This document shows positions 25,461 through 33,323 of a stretch of DNA of 37,522 nt, piece by piece. Both the position numbers and the translations under genes were made by a program. The notes beneath the pieces were generated by a model. It was not told the origin of the DNA. It was given only the letters and a program-made list of their open reading frames with translations, and ran no database searches. Every line of letters starts with the position of its first letter. Positions within the stretch are counted from its first letter, which is position 1. The DNA is taken from positions 1-37,522 of the forward strand of contig CAJTRO010000010.1 of the NCBI GenBank assembly GCA_910579015.1. Direction: 5' to 3'. This DNA is from an uncultured Dorea sp. Lineage in GTDB: Bacteria > Bacillota_A > Clostridia > Lachnospirales > Lachnospiraceae.

Positions 25461-26336
25461 TTGAAGAGCACGATCATTATCCTGCTGCTTTTTCTTTTTG
25501 CCGCGGCCGGGGAGGTCATACGGGAACTGCATGTTTTCCGTGTTACCCGTTATAAGATCAGGCATGTCAAGCTTGCAGGACTTAAGCATACGAGAAAGCT
25601 GGTATTTCTGAGCGATCTTCATAACTGCTGTTACGGCAGGGAGAACGATAAGCTCTTTGCGGCTATCGAAAAGGAATGTCCGGATCTGATACTGATCGGC
25701 GGGGATATGCTGCTTCGCAGGGACGGATGGTCATACAGACAGACGGTTGAATTCATCTCCCGTCTGCCGAAGATCTGTAAGGTATACTATGCCAACGGCA
25801 ACCACGAGCAGAAGCTTAAGGAGTGGCCGGAGAGATACAGACAGTCTTATAAGGAGTACAGACAGAGACTGGCGAAAGCGGGCGTTCATTTCCTTGAGAA
25901 TGAATCTGATACGGCAGAATGGGACGGGGTATGTATACGGATCACGGGACTTGAGATCCCGCTTAAGAACTACGAGCGGTCGGGAAGGAAGCAGTTAAGC
26001 GCCGGTGAGATTGAAGAGCGGATCGGCAGAGCGGGAGGCGCATATGAGATCCTGCTTGCACATCATCCGGGATATATTGGAGTGTATCAGGACTGGGGGG
26101 CAGACTTGATCTTAAGCGGTCATTACCACGGAGGAGTCGTGGGGATTCCGGGAGGAGGCGTGATCGCGCCGGATTTTACGCTGTTTCCGAAATACTGCGG
26201 GGGATGCTATCAGGCCGGGGATTCTGCGGCTGTGGTCAGCAGGGGGCTTGGCGCCCATTCCGTGCCGGTGCGGTTCATGAATCCGGCGGAGCTTGTGGCA
26301 GTGGAATTATCCCCTCAAGTTTCAGCCGGACTTTAA
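25461..26336 (+). CDS. membrane-anchored calcineurin-like metallophosphoesterase (YkuE-like)
   Basis: This 291-aa protein has an N-terminal hydrophobic segment (about residues 3-18) followed by a metallophosphoesterase fold. The metal-binding blocks appear in order: SDLHNCCYG (Asp-x-His), LIGGDML (Gly-Gly-Asp), YANGNHEQ (Gly-Asn-His-Glu), LAHHPGY and LSGHYHGG. These are the five signatures of the superfamily, so it should be an active phosphodiesterase or phosphatase. YkuE-type proteins act at the outer membrane face, but the substrate here is unknown. The start codon is TTG at 25461 with AGGAGG about 7 nt upstream; the ATG at 25444 is in another frame. Confidence 0.88.
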   Translation: MKSTIIILLLFLFAAAGEVIRELHVFRVTRYKIRHVKLAGLKHTRKLVFLSDLHNCCYGRENDKLFAAIEKECPDLILIGGDMLLRRDGWSYRQTVEFISRLPKICKVYYANGNHEQKLKEWPERYRQSYKEYRQRLAKAGVHFLENESDTAEWDGVCIRITGLEIPLKNYERSGRKQLSAGEIEERIGRAGGAYEILLAHHPGYIGVYQDWGADLILSGHYHGGVVGIPGGGVIAPDFTLFPKYCGGCYQAGDSAAVVSRGLGAHSVPVRFMNPAELVAVELSPQVSAGL

Positions 26337-26345
26337 AATTATAAC

Positions 26346-26374
26346 TTGTGGAATCCGGCAAAATCTTGTATAAT
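26346..26374 (+). promoter_or_regulatory. predicted promoter of scpA-scpB
   Basis: TTGTGG (26346-26351), a 17-bp spacer and a perfect TATAAT (26369-26374) lie about 100 bases before scpA. Confidence 0.6.
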
Positions 26375-26475
26375 AATAAAATTGCGATAACAGACAGGTT
26401 GTATTCTTAAGCTTTTAAAGCCGGCCTGATCAAGCCTGGCAGGGCGGGAATACATCCGGAATATGGGGGATGTCT

Positions 26476-27225
26476 ATGGGGATTCCGGTAAAACTGCAAG
26501 TCTTTGAGGGGCCGTTGGATCTGCTCCTGCATTTGATAGATAAGAATAAGATCGATATCTATGATATTCCGATCGTGGAGATCACGAATCAGTATATGGA
26601 ATATATCAGGGCGATGGAAAGAGAAGACCTGAATATTATGAGTGAGTTCCTGGTGATGGCCGCGACGCTTCTGGATATCAAGTGCAGAATGCTGCTTCCA
26701 AAGGAAGTCAATGAAGAGGGCGAGGAGGAGGATCCGCGCCAGGAATTGGTGGAACAGTTATTGGAATACAAGATGTACAAGTATATGTCTTATGAACTGA
26801 GGGACAGACAGGTGGAAGGAGAGCAGGTCATGTACAAGAAGCCTACGATCCCGGAAGAGGTGCTTGGATATGTAGAGCCTGTGGATCTGGATCTTCTGCT
26901 TGAAGACGTCACCCTCACGAAGCTTGGCAGGATATTCAGGGAGGTCATGAAGAGACAGGTGGACAAGATCGATCCCGTCCGTAGTAAGTTCGGGAAGATT
27001 GAGAAGGAGGAAGTGACGCTTCCGGATAAGCTTGGATATGTGGCGGAATACGCGAGGATGCACAGAAGATTCGGGTTTAGGCAGCTGCTCGTTGATCAGA
27101 GCTCCAGGATACAGATCGTCGTGACGTTTCTTGCCGTTTTGCACCTGATCAAAGACGGTACGATTTCGATAGAACAGGAACAGCCTTTTGATGAGATCAT
27201 GATCACGTCAAAGGCCGCAGCTTAG
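26476..27225 (+). CDS. scpA: segregation and condensation protein A (kleisin of SMC complex)
   Basis: This 249-aa kleisin closes the SMC-ScpAB ring that compacts and separates chromosomes. The N-terminal block VKLQVFEGPLDLLLHLIDKNKIDIYDIPI (quoted here only as its start VKLQVFEGPLDLLLHLI) is the family signature that binds the SMC neck. The C-terminal winged helix (about 170-245) binds the other SMC head. An earlier in-frame ATG at 26470 is directly against GGGGG; the ATG at 26476 has the better spacing and gives the common MGIPVKL start. scpB follows after 16 bp. Confidence 0.95.
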   Translation: MGIPVKLQVFEGPLDLLLHLIDKNKIDIYDIPIVEITNQYMEYIRAMEREDLNIMSEFLVMAATLLDIKCRMLLPKEVNEEGEEEDPRQELVEQLLEYKMYKYMSYELRDRQVEGEQVMYKKPTIPEEVLGYVEPVDLDLLLEDVTLTKLGRIFREVMKRQVDKIDPVRSKFGKIEKEEVTLPDKLGYVAEYARMHRRFGFRQLLVDQSSRIQIVVTFLAVLHLIKDGTISIEQEQPFDEIMITSKAAA

Positions 27226-27241
27226 AGGTGGAAAGGTAGTA

Positions 27242-27820
27242 ATGGAAGAAGTGGAGATCAGCAGATTAGAAGGAATCATAGAAGCGGTCTTATTTACCAT
27301 GGGGGAATCTGTGGAGCTTGAGAAGCTTGCGTCGGCCATCGGCCATGATGAGGCTACAACCAGAAAGATCGTTCACAGGCTGATGGACAGATGTGAGGCC
27401 GAGAACCGGGGAGTGCGTATCATCGAGCTTGAGAACGCATTTCAGATGTGTACGAAGAAGGAGACGTATGAATACCTGATCCGTGTGGCGAAGCAGCCAA
27501 GGAAGTATGTGCTGACGGATGTTCTCCTTGAAACGCTGTCGATCATTGCCTACAAGCAGCCGGTGACCAAGCTGGAGGTAGAGAAGATCCGGGGAGTGAA
27601 GTCGGATCATGCGGTGAACAAGCTGGTAGAATATAATCTGGTATGCGAGCGCGGGAGACTGGATGCCCCGGGTAAGCCGATCCTTTTCGGGACGACGGAA
27701 GAGTTCTTAAGAAGGTTCAGCGTCCAGTCGGTGGAGGATCTGCCCAGTCTGAATCCCGAGCAGGTGGAAAGCTTCAAGGAGGAGGCAGAGGAAGAGGCTC
27801 AGCTTAAGCTGAATATCTGA
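27242..27820 (+). CDS. scpB: segregation and condensation protein B
   Basis: This 192-aa protein dimerises and binds the ScpA kleisin in the SMC condensin complex. Two winged-helix domains are present (about 5-90 and 95-170). Typical segments are LEGIIEAVLFTMGE at the N-terminus, LSIIAYKQPVTKLEVEKIRG in the centre and GKPILFGTTEEFLRRF near the end. The acidic C-terminal tail is normal. GAGGTGGAAAGG provides the ribosome binding site. It is cotranscribed with scpA. Confidence 0.95.
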   Translation: MEEVEISRLEGIIEAVLFTMGESVELEKLASAIGHDEATTRKIVHRLMDRCEAENRGVRIIELENAFQMCTKKETYEYLIRVAKQPRKYVLTDVLLETLSIIAYKQPVTKLEVEKIRGVKSDHAVNKLVEYNLVCERGRLDAPGKPILFGTTEEFLRRFSVQSVEDLPSLNPEQVESFKEEAEEEAQLKLNI

Positions 27821-27901
27821 ATCGCCGGACATCACGCAGAAGGAATAGAAAGAAGTAAGAGCGCATATACTGCAATAACGTAGTGAGATGTGGTGTTGCA
27901 G

Positions 27902-29137
27902 ATGAAAAAGAAGATATTATTGTGCAGTCTCGTGATCTGTTATCTGGTTACTTTGTTTGGAAATATCAGGGCCAGAGCCGAAGAGAACGGGGACGTGCCC
28001 GAGCAGCTATACGCCCGGTCAGCAGTGCTTATGGACGCTGACAGCGGGCGTGTTTTATTTGGCAAGGAGGAATCTGAGATCAGGCCGATGGCGAGCACGA
28101 CCAAGATCATGACCTGTATCCTGGCGCTGGAAAACCAGAAGGAAGGGCAGATTGTCACCGTATCCGGCTATGCGGCCGGCCAGCCCAAGGTAAGGCTCGG
28201 CGTCAGGGAAAAGGAGCAGTTTATCCTTAAGGATCTTCTGTATTCCCTGATGCTTGAATCGCATAACGACAGCGCCGTGGTGATCGCAGAGGGAATATCG
28301 GGAACGGTGGAGGCATTTGCAGGACTGATGAACCAGAAGGCGAAGGAGCTGGGGTGCATGGATACGCATTTTGTGACGCCGAACGGGCTTGACGGAAGTG
28401 ATGACGGCGGGATACACGCGACTACCGCAAGGGATCTGGCCATGATCATGCGGTACTGCATCAGCCAGTCGCCGTGCAGGGAGGAATTCCTTGAGATCAC
28501 CCGTGCAAAGAATTACCAGTTCTCGGATGTGGAGCTTAAAAGAAGCTTCTACTGCGTCAATCATAATGCATTCCTCGATATGATGGACGGGGCGCTGAGC
28601 GGGAAGACCGGATTTACCTCGGATGCAGGCTATTGTTATGTGGGCGCGCTTGAACGTGACGGACGGACCTTTATCGTGGCGCTTCTGGCCTGCGGGTGGC
28701 CGAATAATAAAGGGTATAAGTGGAAAGATACGAGGAAGCTTATGGAGTACGGGATCGCAAATTATGAATACCGGGATGTGTGGGAGGATGTAACTCTGCC
28801 GGACATAGAGGTTATGGGAGGAGTTAAGAAAGAGGCGCCATATGAGACACAGCTTTACATTCCCCTGCGCCTGAAAGGCAAGGAGGAGATTTTGGTACTG
28901 CTTCGTGAGGGGGAGACCGTGGAGGTGGAGACAGATCTTAAGGAGAGGATCGACGCGCCGGTAAAGAAGGGGGAGAATGCAGGAAAGGTACGGTATCTTC
29001 TGGACGGGAGGGAGATTGCGTCGTTTGCGGTCGTGACGGATCAGAGCGTGGAGAAACGGGATCTGAGATGGGCGGTCGAATGGGTACTGCATTTGATGCT
29101 GATGCAGGGAGGAACGGAAGCATTCATGACGCCGTGA
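27902..29137 (+). CDS. D-alanyl-D-alanine carboxypeptidase (DacF/PBP5-type, S11)
   Basis: This 411-aa low-molecular-mass penicillin-binding protein trims the terminal D-Ala from peptidoglycan pentapeptides. From the ATG at 27902 a signal peptide (1-26, ending ARA) is followed by the serine peptidase S11 domain with Ser65-Thr-Thr-Lys68, Ser120-His-Asn122 and Lys235-Thr-Gly237. A PBP5-type C-terminal beta domain (about 280-360) and an amphipathic end come last. The frame opens at a GTG at 27890; neither start has a clear ribosome binding site, and I choose the one that gives a standard signal peptide. Its place after scpAB is common in Clostridia, and dacF relatives often serve sporulation cortex formation. 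Confidence 0.93.
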   Translation: MKKKILLCSLVICYLVTLFGNIRARAEENGDVPEQLYARSAVLMDADSGRVLFGKEESEIRPMASTTKIMTCILALENQKEGQIVTVSGYAAGQPKVRLGVREKEQFILKDLLYSLMLESHNDSAVVIAEGISGTVEAFAGLMNQKAKELGCMDTHFVTPNGLDGSDDGGIHATTARDLAMIMRYCISQSPCREEFLEITRAKNYQFSDVELKRSFYCVNHNAFLDMMDGALSGKTGFTSDAGYCYVGALERDGRTFIVALLACGWPNNKGYKWKDTRKLMEYGIANYEYRDVWEDVTLPDIEVMGGVKKEAPYETQLYIPLRLKGKEEILVLLREGETVEVETDLKERIDAPVKKGENAGKVRYLLDGREIASFAVVTDQSVEKRDLRWAVEWVLHLMLMQGGTEAFMTP

Positions 29138-29356
29138 AGCCGCACGTGCGGGAAGATTCGACAGGATACGCCTTCAGATTGTAAAATATGGATGCGAAAG
29201 GGAAAATTCCCTGTGTGCTTTTGTTGACGGACGGGGGGAAGTGTGATATGTTAAAATGCAGAAGGATCACTTCGGGGAATCTGTTGTTTTCTGTTTATGT
29301 AATATCACATAGTCCGTTAAGGTCAGAAGCTTTTCCATTTTTTCACAAATTTAGTG

Positions 29357-29385
29357 TTGACATTTTGTATCAGTTATACTAGTAT
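29357..29385 (+). promoter_or_regulatory. recA promoter
   Basis: Perfect TTGACA (29357-29362), a 17-bp spacer and TAGTAT (29380-29385) lie about 50 bases before recA. The LexA box begins 14 bp after the -10. The preceding 29138-29356 stretch shows no other gene or clear signal. Confidence 0.8.
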
Positions 29386-29398
29386 ATTAATCAGACAA

Positions 29399-29412
29399 CG
29401 AACATTCGTTCG
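29399..29412. promoter_or_regulatory. LexA (SOS) box of recA
   Basis: CGAACATTCGTTCG fits the Gram-positive LexA consensus CGAAC-N4-GTTCG exactly. It covers the start of the recA transcript, so LexA would block transcription until DNA damage. Confidence 0.9.
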
Positions 29413-29434
29413 TTTCAAAGAAGGAGATTATGAT

Positions 29435-30619
29435 ATGGCGAATGAAGAGAAGAAGAAGGCGTTAGAAGCTGCAATAGCGAAGTTAGAGAAGGATTTTGGC
29501 AAGGGGACCGTGATGAAGCTCGGCGATCCCAAGGCTCAGGTGGCTGTCGAGACGATTCCTACGGGCTCTTTGAGCCTGGATCTTGCACTGGGGCTTGGCG
29601 GTGTTCCGAGAGGCCGTGTGGTAGAGGTATACGGGCCGGAGTCGAGCGGTAAGACGACGGTTACATTACATATGATCGCGGAGGTACAGAAGAGAGGAGG
29701 CATCGCCGGCTTTATTGATGCGGAGCACGCACTGGATCCGGTCTATGCGAAGAACATCGGCGTAGATATCGACGAGCTCTATATCTCACAGCCGGACAGC
29801 GGAGATCAGGCTCTTGAGATCGCAGAGACGATGGTACGTTCCGGTGCGATGGATATCATCGTGGTGGATTCGGTTGCCGCTCTGGTGCCGAAGCAGGAGA
29901 TTGAAGGGGATATGGGAGACAGTCATGTGGGATTGCAGGCAAGGCTGATGTCCCAGGCGCTGCGTAAGCTGACGCCGGTGATCAGTAAGTCTAACTGCGT
30001 CGTGATCTTTATCAATCAGCTGCGTGAGAAGGTGGGCGTGATGTTCGGTAATCCGGAGACCACTACCGGAGGGCGTGCGCTTAAGTTCTATGCGTCGATC
30101 CGTATGGATGTCAGAAGGGTTGAGACGCTTAAGCAGAGCGGTGATATGGTGGGGAACCGGACTCGGGTGAAGATTGTGAAGAACAAGATCGCACCGCCGT
30201 TCAAGGAGGCAGAGTTCGATATCATGTTCGGGCAGGGGATTTCCAGAGAGGGAGATATCCTGGATCTTGCCGTTGACTGTAAGCTGGTGAGCAAGAGCGG
30301 GGCATGGTTTGCCTATAACGGAGATAAGATCGGACAGGGACGGGAGAATGCCAAGACCTATCTGAAGGAGCATCCGGATGTCATGAAGGAGTTAGAGGAT
30401 AAGATCCGCGAGCACTACAGTATCGCGGCGGATGCCCCGCTTGAGGATAAGAATGTGAAGCCTATGCCAAAAGACGGCGGCAAGAAGGGCAGGAAGTCGT
30501 CCAAGTCGGAAGCAAAGAAGGCCGAGAAGAAGGAAGAGTTTGACGAGGATGCGGATATAGATGATGCGGCGCCCCTTAAGGACGCAGACAGTGCAGAGGA
30601 TGCAGACGACGATGTATAG
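29435..30619 (+). CDS. recA: RecA recombinase
   Basis: This 394-aa ATPase pairs homologous DNA and activates LexA cleavage. The core is canonical: Walker A GPESSGKTT, the VDSVAALVPKQEIEGDMGD region, INQLREKVGVMFGNPETTTGG, and the C-terminal domain. The tail after about residue 330 is unusually long: a Lys/Arg/Ser-rich piece (KKGRKSSKSEAKKAEKKEE) and then a very acidic end (DADSAEDADDDV). The frame is open back to 29354, but AAGGAG eight bases before the ATG at 29435 and the MANEEKKKAL start decide it. The stop is a TAG inside a 48-bp tandem repeat, and the same frame continues without a further stop into recX. Confidence 0.98.
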   Translation: MANEEKKKALEAAIAKLEKDFGKGTVMKLGDPKAQVAVETIPTGSLSLDLALGLGGVPRGRVVEVYGPESSGKTTVTLHMIAEVQKRGGIAGFIDAEHALDPVYAKNIGVDIDELYISQPDSGDQALEIAETMVRSGAMDIIVVDSVAALVPKQEIEGDMGDSHVGLQARLMSQALRKLTPVISKSNCVVIFINQLREKVGVMFGNPETTTGGRALKFYASIRMDVRRVETLKQSGDMVGNRTRVKIVKNKIAPPFKEAEFDIMFGQGISREGDILDLAVDCKLVSKSGAWFAYNGDKIGQGRENAKTYLKEHPDVMKELEDKIREHYSIAADAPLEDKNVKPMPKDGGKKGRKSSKSEAKKAEKKEEFDEDADIDDAAPLKDADSAEDADDDV

Positions 30620-30690
30620 GGTATAAGAGATGCAGACAGTGCAGAGGATGCAGACGACGATGTGCAGAGCATAAGAAGTGCAGACAGCAA
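30584..30690 (+). repeat. 48-bp in-frame tandem repeat across the recA-recX junction
   Basis: Two full units (30584-30631 and 30632-30679) and an 11-bp partial third unit start with GCAGACAG. Forty-eight bases are 16 codons, so the frame is kept: both units encode ADSAEDADDDV. At the next codon the first unit has TAG (the recA stop) and the second has CAG. The repeat therefore extends the acidic RecA tail into the space before recX, and only the amber codon separates the two proteins. Confidence 0.9.
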
Positions 30691-30736
30691 TAGTGGATGG
30701 AAGGCCGGTAAGAGAGCCGGTATGGAGAAGTATGGG

Positions 30737-31351
30737 ATGACTGTGACGAAGATAGAACCGCTGGCGAATGCGAAGACAAGGTTCCGTGTATATTTGGATG
30801 AGGAGCCGGCGTTTGTCCTGTATAAGGGCGAATTGTCCCGTTACCGGCTTGAGGAGGATACAGAGCTTGATGATGAGACTTATGAAGAGATTATCACCAA
30901 GGTGCTCTTAAAGAGGGCGAAGGCGAGGGCTCTGCATCTTCTTAACGATATGGGACGGACGGAGGCGCAGCTTCGGACGAAGCTTGAACAGGGCGGTTAC
31001 CCCAAAGAAGTGGTGGATGAAGCGGCGGCATACGTGAAGTCTTTTGGATATATCAATGATGCGGAGTATGCCAGAAGCTTTATTGAAGGCAGGAAGAACA
31101 GAAAGAGCCGGGCGGAGCTTCTTGCCGCATTGTGCAGGAAGGGGATCGCAAGGGAGGAAGCTGAACTGGCGTTAGAGGAATACTACGACGGGGAGGATTC
31201 TAAGACTGCCATTGAGGCCCTCTTAAGAAAGAAAAAGTTTGAGCCTGAGACGGCAGATTACATACAGAAGCAGAAGATGGGAGGCTATCTTCTGCGCAAG
31301 GGATTTCGTTACGATGAGATACGGCAGGTGCTTAAGATGCGGGAAGCATAG
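30737..31351 (+). CDS. recX: regulatory protein RecX
   Basis: This protein of about 204 aa binds RecA filaments and limits their growth. The three-helix repeats of RecX are visible: the KVLLKRAKARALHLLNDMGRTEAQLRTKL block, the VVDEAAAYVKSFGYINDAEYA block and the final YLLRKGFRYDEIRQVL block (each only partly quoted). I choose the ATG at 30737, giving MTVTKIEPL with GGAG nine bases upstream; earlier in-frame starts are ATG 30722 and GTG 30662. It shares the recA frame, with no stop between the recA amber codon and recX. Most likely it is cotranscribed with recA and so part of the SOS response. Confidence 0.93.
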   Translation: MTVTKIEPLANAKTRFRVYLDEEPAFVLYKGELSRYRLEEDTELDDETYEEIITKVLLKRAKARALHLLNDMGRTEAQLRTKLEQGGYPKEVVDEAAAYVKSFGYINDAEYARSFIEGRKNRKSRAELLAALCRKGIAREEAELALEEYYDGEDSKTAIEALLRKKKFEPETADYIQKQKMGGYLLRKGFRYDEIRQVLKMREA

Positions 31352-31393
31352 ATAATGGTATCAGATAATGCTCAAATGTTATAGGTGAAAAGC

Positions 31394-31422
31394 TTGACAT
31401 CTTTGTGAAAACAGTATAGAAT
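31394..31422 (+). promoter_or_regulatory. predicted promoter of rny
   Basis: Perfect TTGACA (31394-31399) and TAGAAT (31417-31422) are 17 bp apart, about 48 bases before the GTG start. Confidence 0.75.
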
Positions 31423-31469
31423 TTAAGTGTTGTAGTTGTACAATGAAAACTGAATAAGGAGGTGCTCCT

Positions 31470-33023
31470 GTGCCGAACGGAATATTAATTGCCGTGGGGA
31501 TCGTGTTGATCGTTGCAGCGGCAGTTGTCAGTCATTTCCTGACCGTTTCCAATCTGAAGAAGAATGCTGATTCCAAGATAGGGAACGCGGAGAGCAAAGC
31601 GAGGGAGATCATTGACGATGCGGTGAAGACGGCTGAGGCAAAGAAGAAGGAGTCTCTTTTGGAAATTAAAGAGGAATCGATCAAGAACAAGAATGAGCTT
31701 GAGAAAGAGACCAAGGAACGCAGAAACGAGTTACAACGTTATGAGAAACGTGTTCTTTCCAAAGAAGAGGCTTTAGACAAGAAAGCGGACGCCATTGAGA
31801 AGCGGGAAGCAGGGTTTACGGCAAAAGAAGAACAGCTGAGACAGCGCGAATCGAAAGTGGGCGAGCTGGAGAAGCAGAGGGTGCAGGAACTAGAAAGAAT
31901 CTCAGGACTTACCTCCGAACAAGCAAAAGAGTATTTGTTAAAAACTGTTGAAGACGATGTAAAGCATGACACCGCCAGGATGATCAAGGAGTTGGAGACG
32001 CAGGCGAAGGAAGAGGCAGATAAGAAGGCGAAGGAATATGTCGTCACTGCCATCCAGAGATGTGCGGCAGATCATGTTGCGGAGACTACGATTTCGGTTG
32101 TGCAGCTTCCAAGCGACGAGATGAAAGGAAGGATCATAGGACGTGAGGGACGCAATATCCGTACATTGGAGACGATGACGGGTGTGGAACTTATCATTGA
32201 TGATACCCCGGAAGCGGTGGTATTATCGGGATTCGATCCGATCAGGAGAGAAGTCGCGAGGATTGCGCTTGAGAAACTGATCGTTGACGGACGTATTCAT
32301 CCGGCAAGGATTGAGGAGATGGTTGAGAAGGCGCAGAAGGAAGTAGATGCCATGATCCGGGAGGAAGGAGAGGCAGCGGCTCTTGAAGTGGGCGTTCACG
32401 GAATCCATCCGGAACTGATCAGACTTCTTGGACGTATGAAGTTTCGGACAAGCTACGGCCAGAATGCACTGAAGCATTCGGTAGAGGTTGCGCAGCTGGC
32501 GGGACTTCTGGCAGGCGAGATCGGCCTGGATGTCAGGATCGCCAAGCGTGCCGGACTTCTTCACGACGTGGGCAAATCTATTGATCATGATGTGGAAGGA
32601 TCACATATTCAGATTGGTGTGGATCTTTGCAGAAAGTATAAGGAATCTGCGACGGTCATCAACGCAGTCGAAGCACATCATGGAGATGTGGAACCGGAAA
32701 GTCTGGTTGCCTGTGTAGTACAGGCTGCTGATACCATATCAGCGGCAAGACCGGGAGCCAGAAGAGAGACATTGGAAACATATACAAACAGGTTAAAACA
32801 ATTAGAAGATATCACCAACCAGTTTAAGGGAGTTGATAAGTCTTTTGCAATTCAAGCGGGTAGAGAGATTCGAGTTATGGTAGTTCCTGAGCAAGTATCT
32901 GATGCAGACATGGTATTGATGGCCAGGGATATAGCTAAGCAGATTGAGTATGAGTTAGAATATCCAGGACAGATAAAGGTCAATGTAATCCGTGAATCAC
33001 GTGTTACAGACTATGCCAAGTAG
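31470..33023 (+). CDS. rny: ribonuclease Y
   Basis: This 517-aa endoribonuclease starts mRNA decay and some riboswitch turnover in Firmicutes and is tethered to the membrane. An N-terminal membrane helix (about 4-24), a long charged coiled coil (about 30-200), a KH domain (IIGREGRNIRTLE, about 220-235) and an HD domain (HDVGKSIDHDVEGSH, about 365-380) occur in the expected order. The length matches the family. The start is GTG with AAGGAGGTG just upstream. The gene has its own promoter and a strong terminator, so it is a single transcription unit after recX. Confidence 0.97.
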   Translation: MPNGILIAVGIVLIVAAAVVSHFLTVSNLKKNADSKIGNAESKAREIIDDAVKTAEAKKKESLLEIKEESIKNKNELEKETKERRNELQRYEKRVLSKEEALDKKADAIEKREAGFTAKEEQLRQRESKVGELEKQRVQELERISGLTSEQAKEYLLKTVEDDVKHDTARMIKELETQAKEEADKKAKEYVVTAIQRCAADHVAETTISVVQLPSDEMKGRIIGREGRNIRTLETMTGVELIIDDTPEAVVLSGFDPIRREVARIALEKLIVDGRIHPARIEEMVEKAQKEVDAMIREEGEAAALEVGVHGIHPELIRLLGRMKFRTSYGQNALKHSVEVAQLAGLLAGEIGLDVRIAKRAGLLHDVGKSIDHDVEGSHIQIGVDLCRKYKESATVINAVEAHHGDVEPESLVACVVQAADTISAARPGARRETLETYTNRLKQLEDITNQFKGVDKSFAIQAGREIRVMVVPEQVSDADMVLMARDIAKQIEYELEYPGQIKVNVIRESRVTDYAK

Positions 33024-33055
33024 ATATCATGTAGGATGATAGAGAATAACCATAG

Positions 33056-33093
33056 AAGGTCTTAGAACGAAAGTTTTAAGGCTTTCTTTTTTT
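33056..33093 (+). terminator. rho-independent terminator of rny
   Basis: A 13-bp stem with three G-U pairs (33056-33068 with 33073-33085) and a GAAA tetraloop is followed by C and seven T. It sits 33 bases after the rny stop codon. Confidence 0.9.
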
Positions 33094-33141
33094 GCGCCTG
33101 TTTTGCGCCGGATACAGGATGCACAGTGGTGGATAGTTACT

Positions 33142-33176
33142 GTTACTTTCCGCACTCATAGGGTGCGGACAGTAAC
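33142..33176. repeat. 14-bp inverted repeat upstream of the symporter promoter
   Basis: GTTACTTTCCGCAC (33142-33155) pairs with GTGCGGACAGTAAC (33163-33176) with one mismatch and a 7-nt loop. It lies 28 bp before the -35 box of the symporter promoter and has no T run, so it is more likely a protein-binding or structural element than a terminator. Confidence 0.5.
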
Positions 33177-33203
33177 GGTGGATAAGAGTAGTGGAAAAAT
33201 GTG

Positions 33204-33232
33204 TTGACAGATTTTGTCTCCTGTGCTAAGAT
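33204..33232 (+). promoter_or_regulatory. predicted extended -10 promoter of the symporter gene
   Basis: Perfect TTGACA (33204-33209) and TAAGAT (33227-33232) with an upstream TG are 17 bp apart, about 90 bases before the start codon. Confidence 0.75.
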
Positions 33233-33250
33233 GGTCAAGGATAATTTAGT

Positions 33251-33295
33251 GCTTTAAAGCGTAACGGTTTAAAGTTCAACGCTTTAAAGCGAATA
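33251..33295. promoter_or_regulatory. 15-bp repeat operator centred on TTTAAA, before the symporter gene
   Basis: Three 15-bp units follow one another: GCTTTAAAGCGTAAC, GGTTTAAAGTTCAAC and GCTTTAAAGCGAATA. The outer two contain the perfect 10-bp palindrome GCTTTAAAGC (33251-33260 and 33281-33290); the centres are exactly 15 bp apart. The array begins about 12 bp after the predicted transcription start, the place for a repressor or roadblock. No regulator gene lies beside it. Confidence 0.65.
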
Positions 33296-33323
33296 ATAAA
33301 TGAGCTGTCTGGAGGAAAGAGAG

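Noticed and set aside
28055..29092. 345-aa ORF antisense to the carboxypeptidase gene
   Set aside because: It is the mirror of a gene with intact SxxK, SxN and KTG motifs; long antisense frames are common in this codon usage.
29354..29434. 27-residue N-terminal extension of RecA
   Set aside because: It covers the promoter and the LexA box; the ATG at 29435 has the ribosome binding site and the normal RecA start.
30584..30690. CRISPR or mobile repeat at the recA-recX junction
   Set aside because: The units are directly adjacent, without spacers, keep the reading frame and encode the RecA tail, so this is a local tandem duplication.
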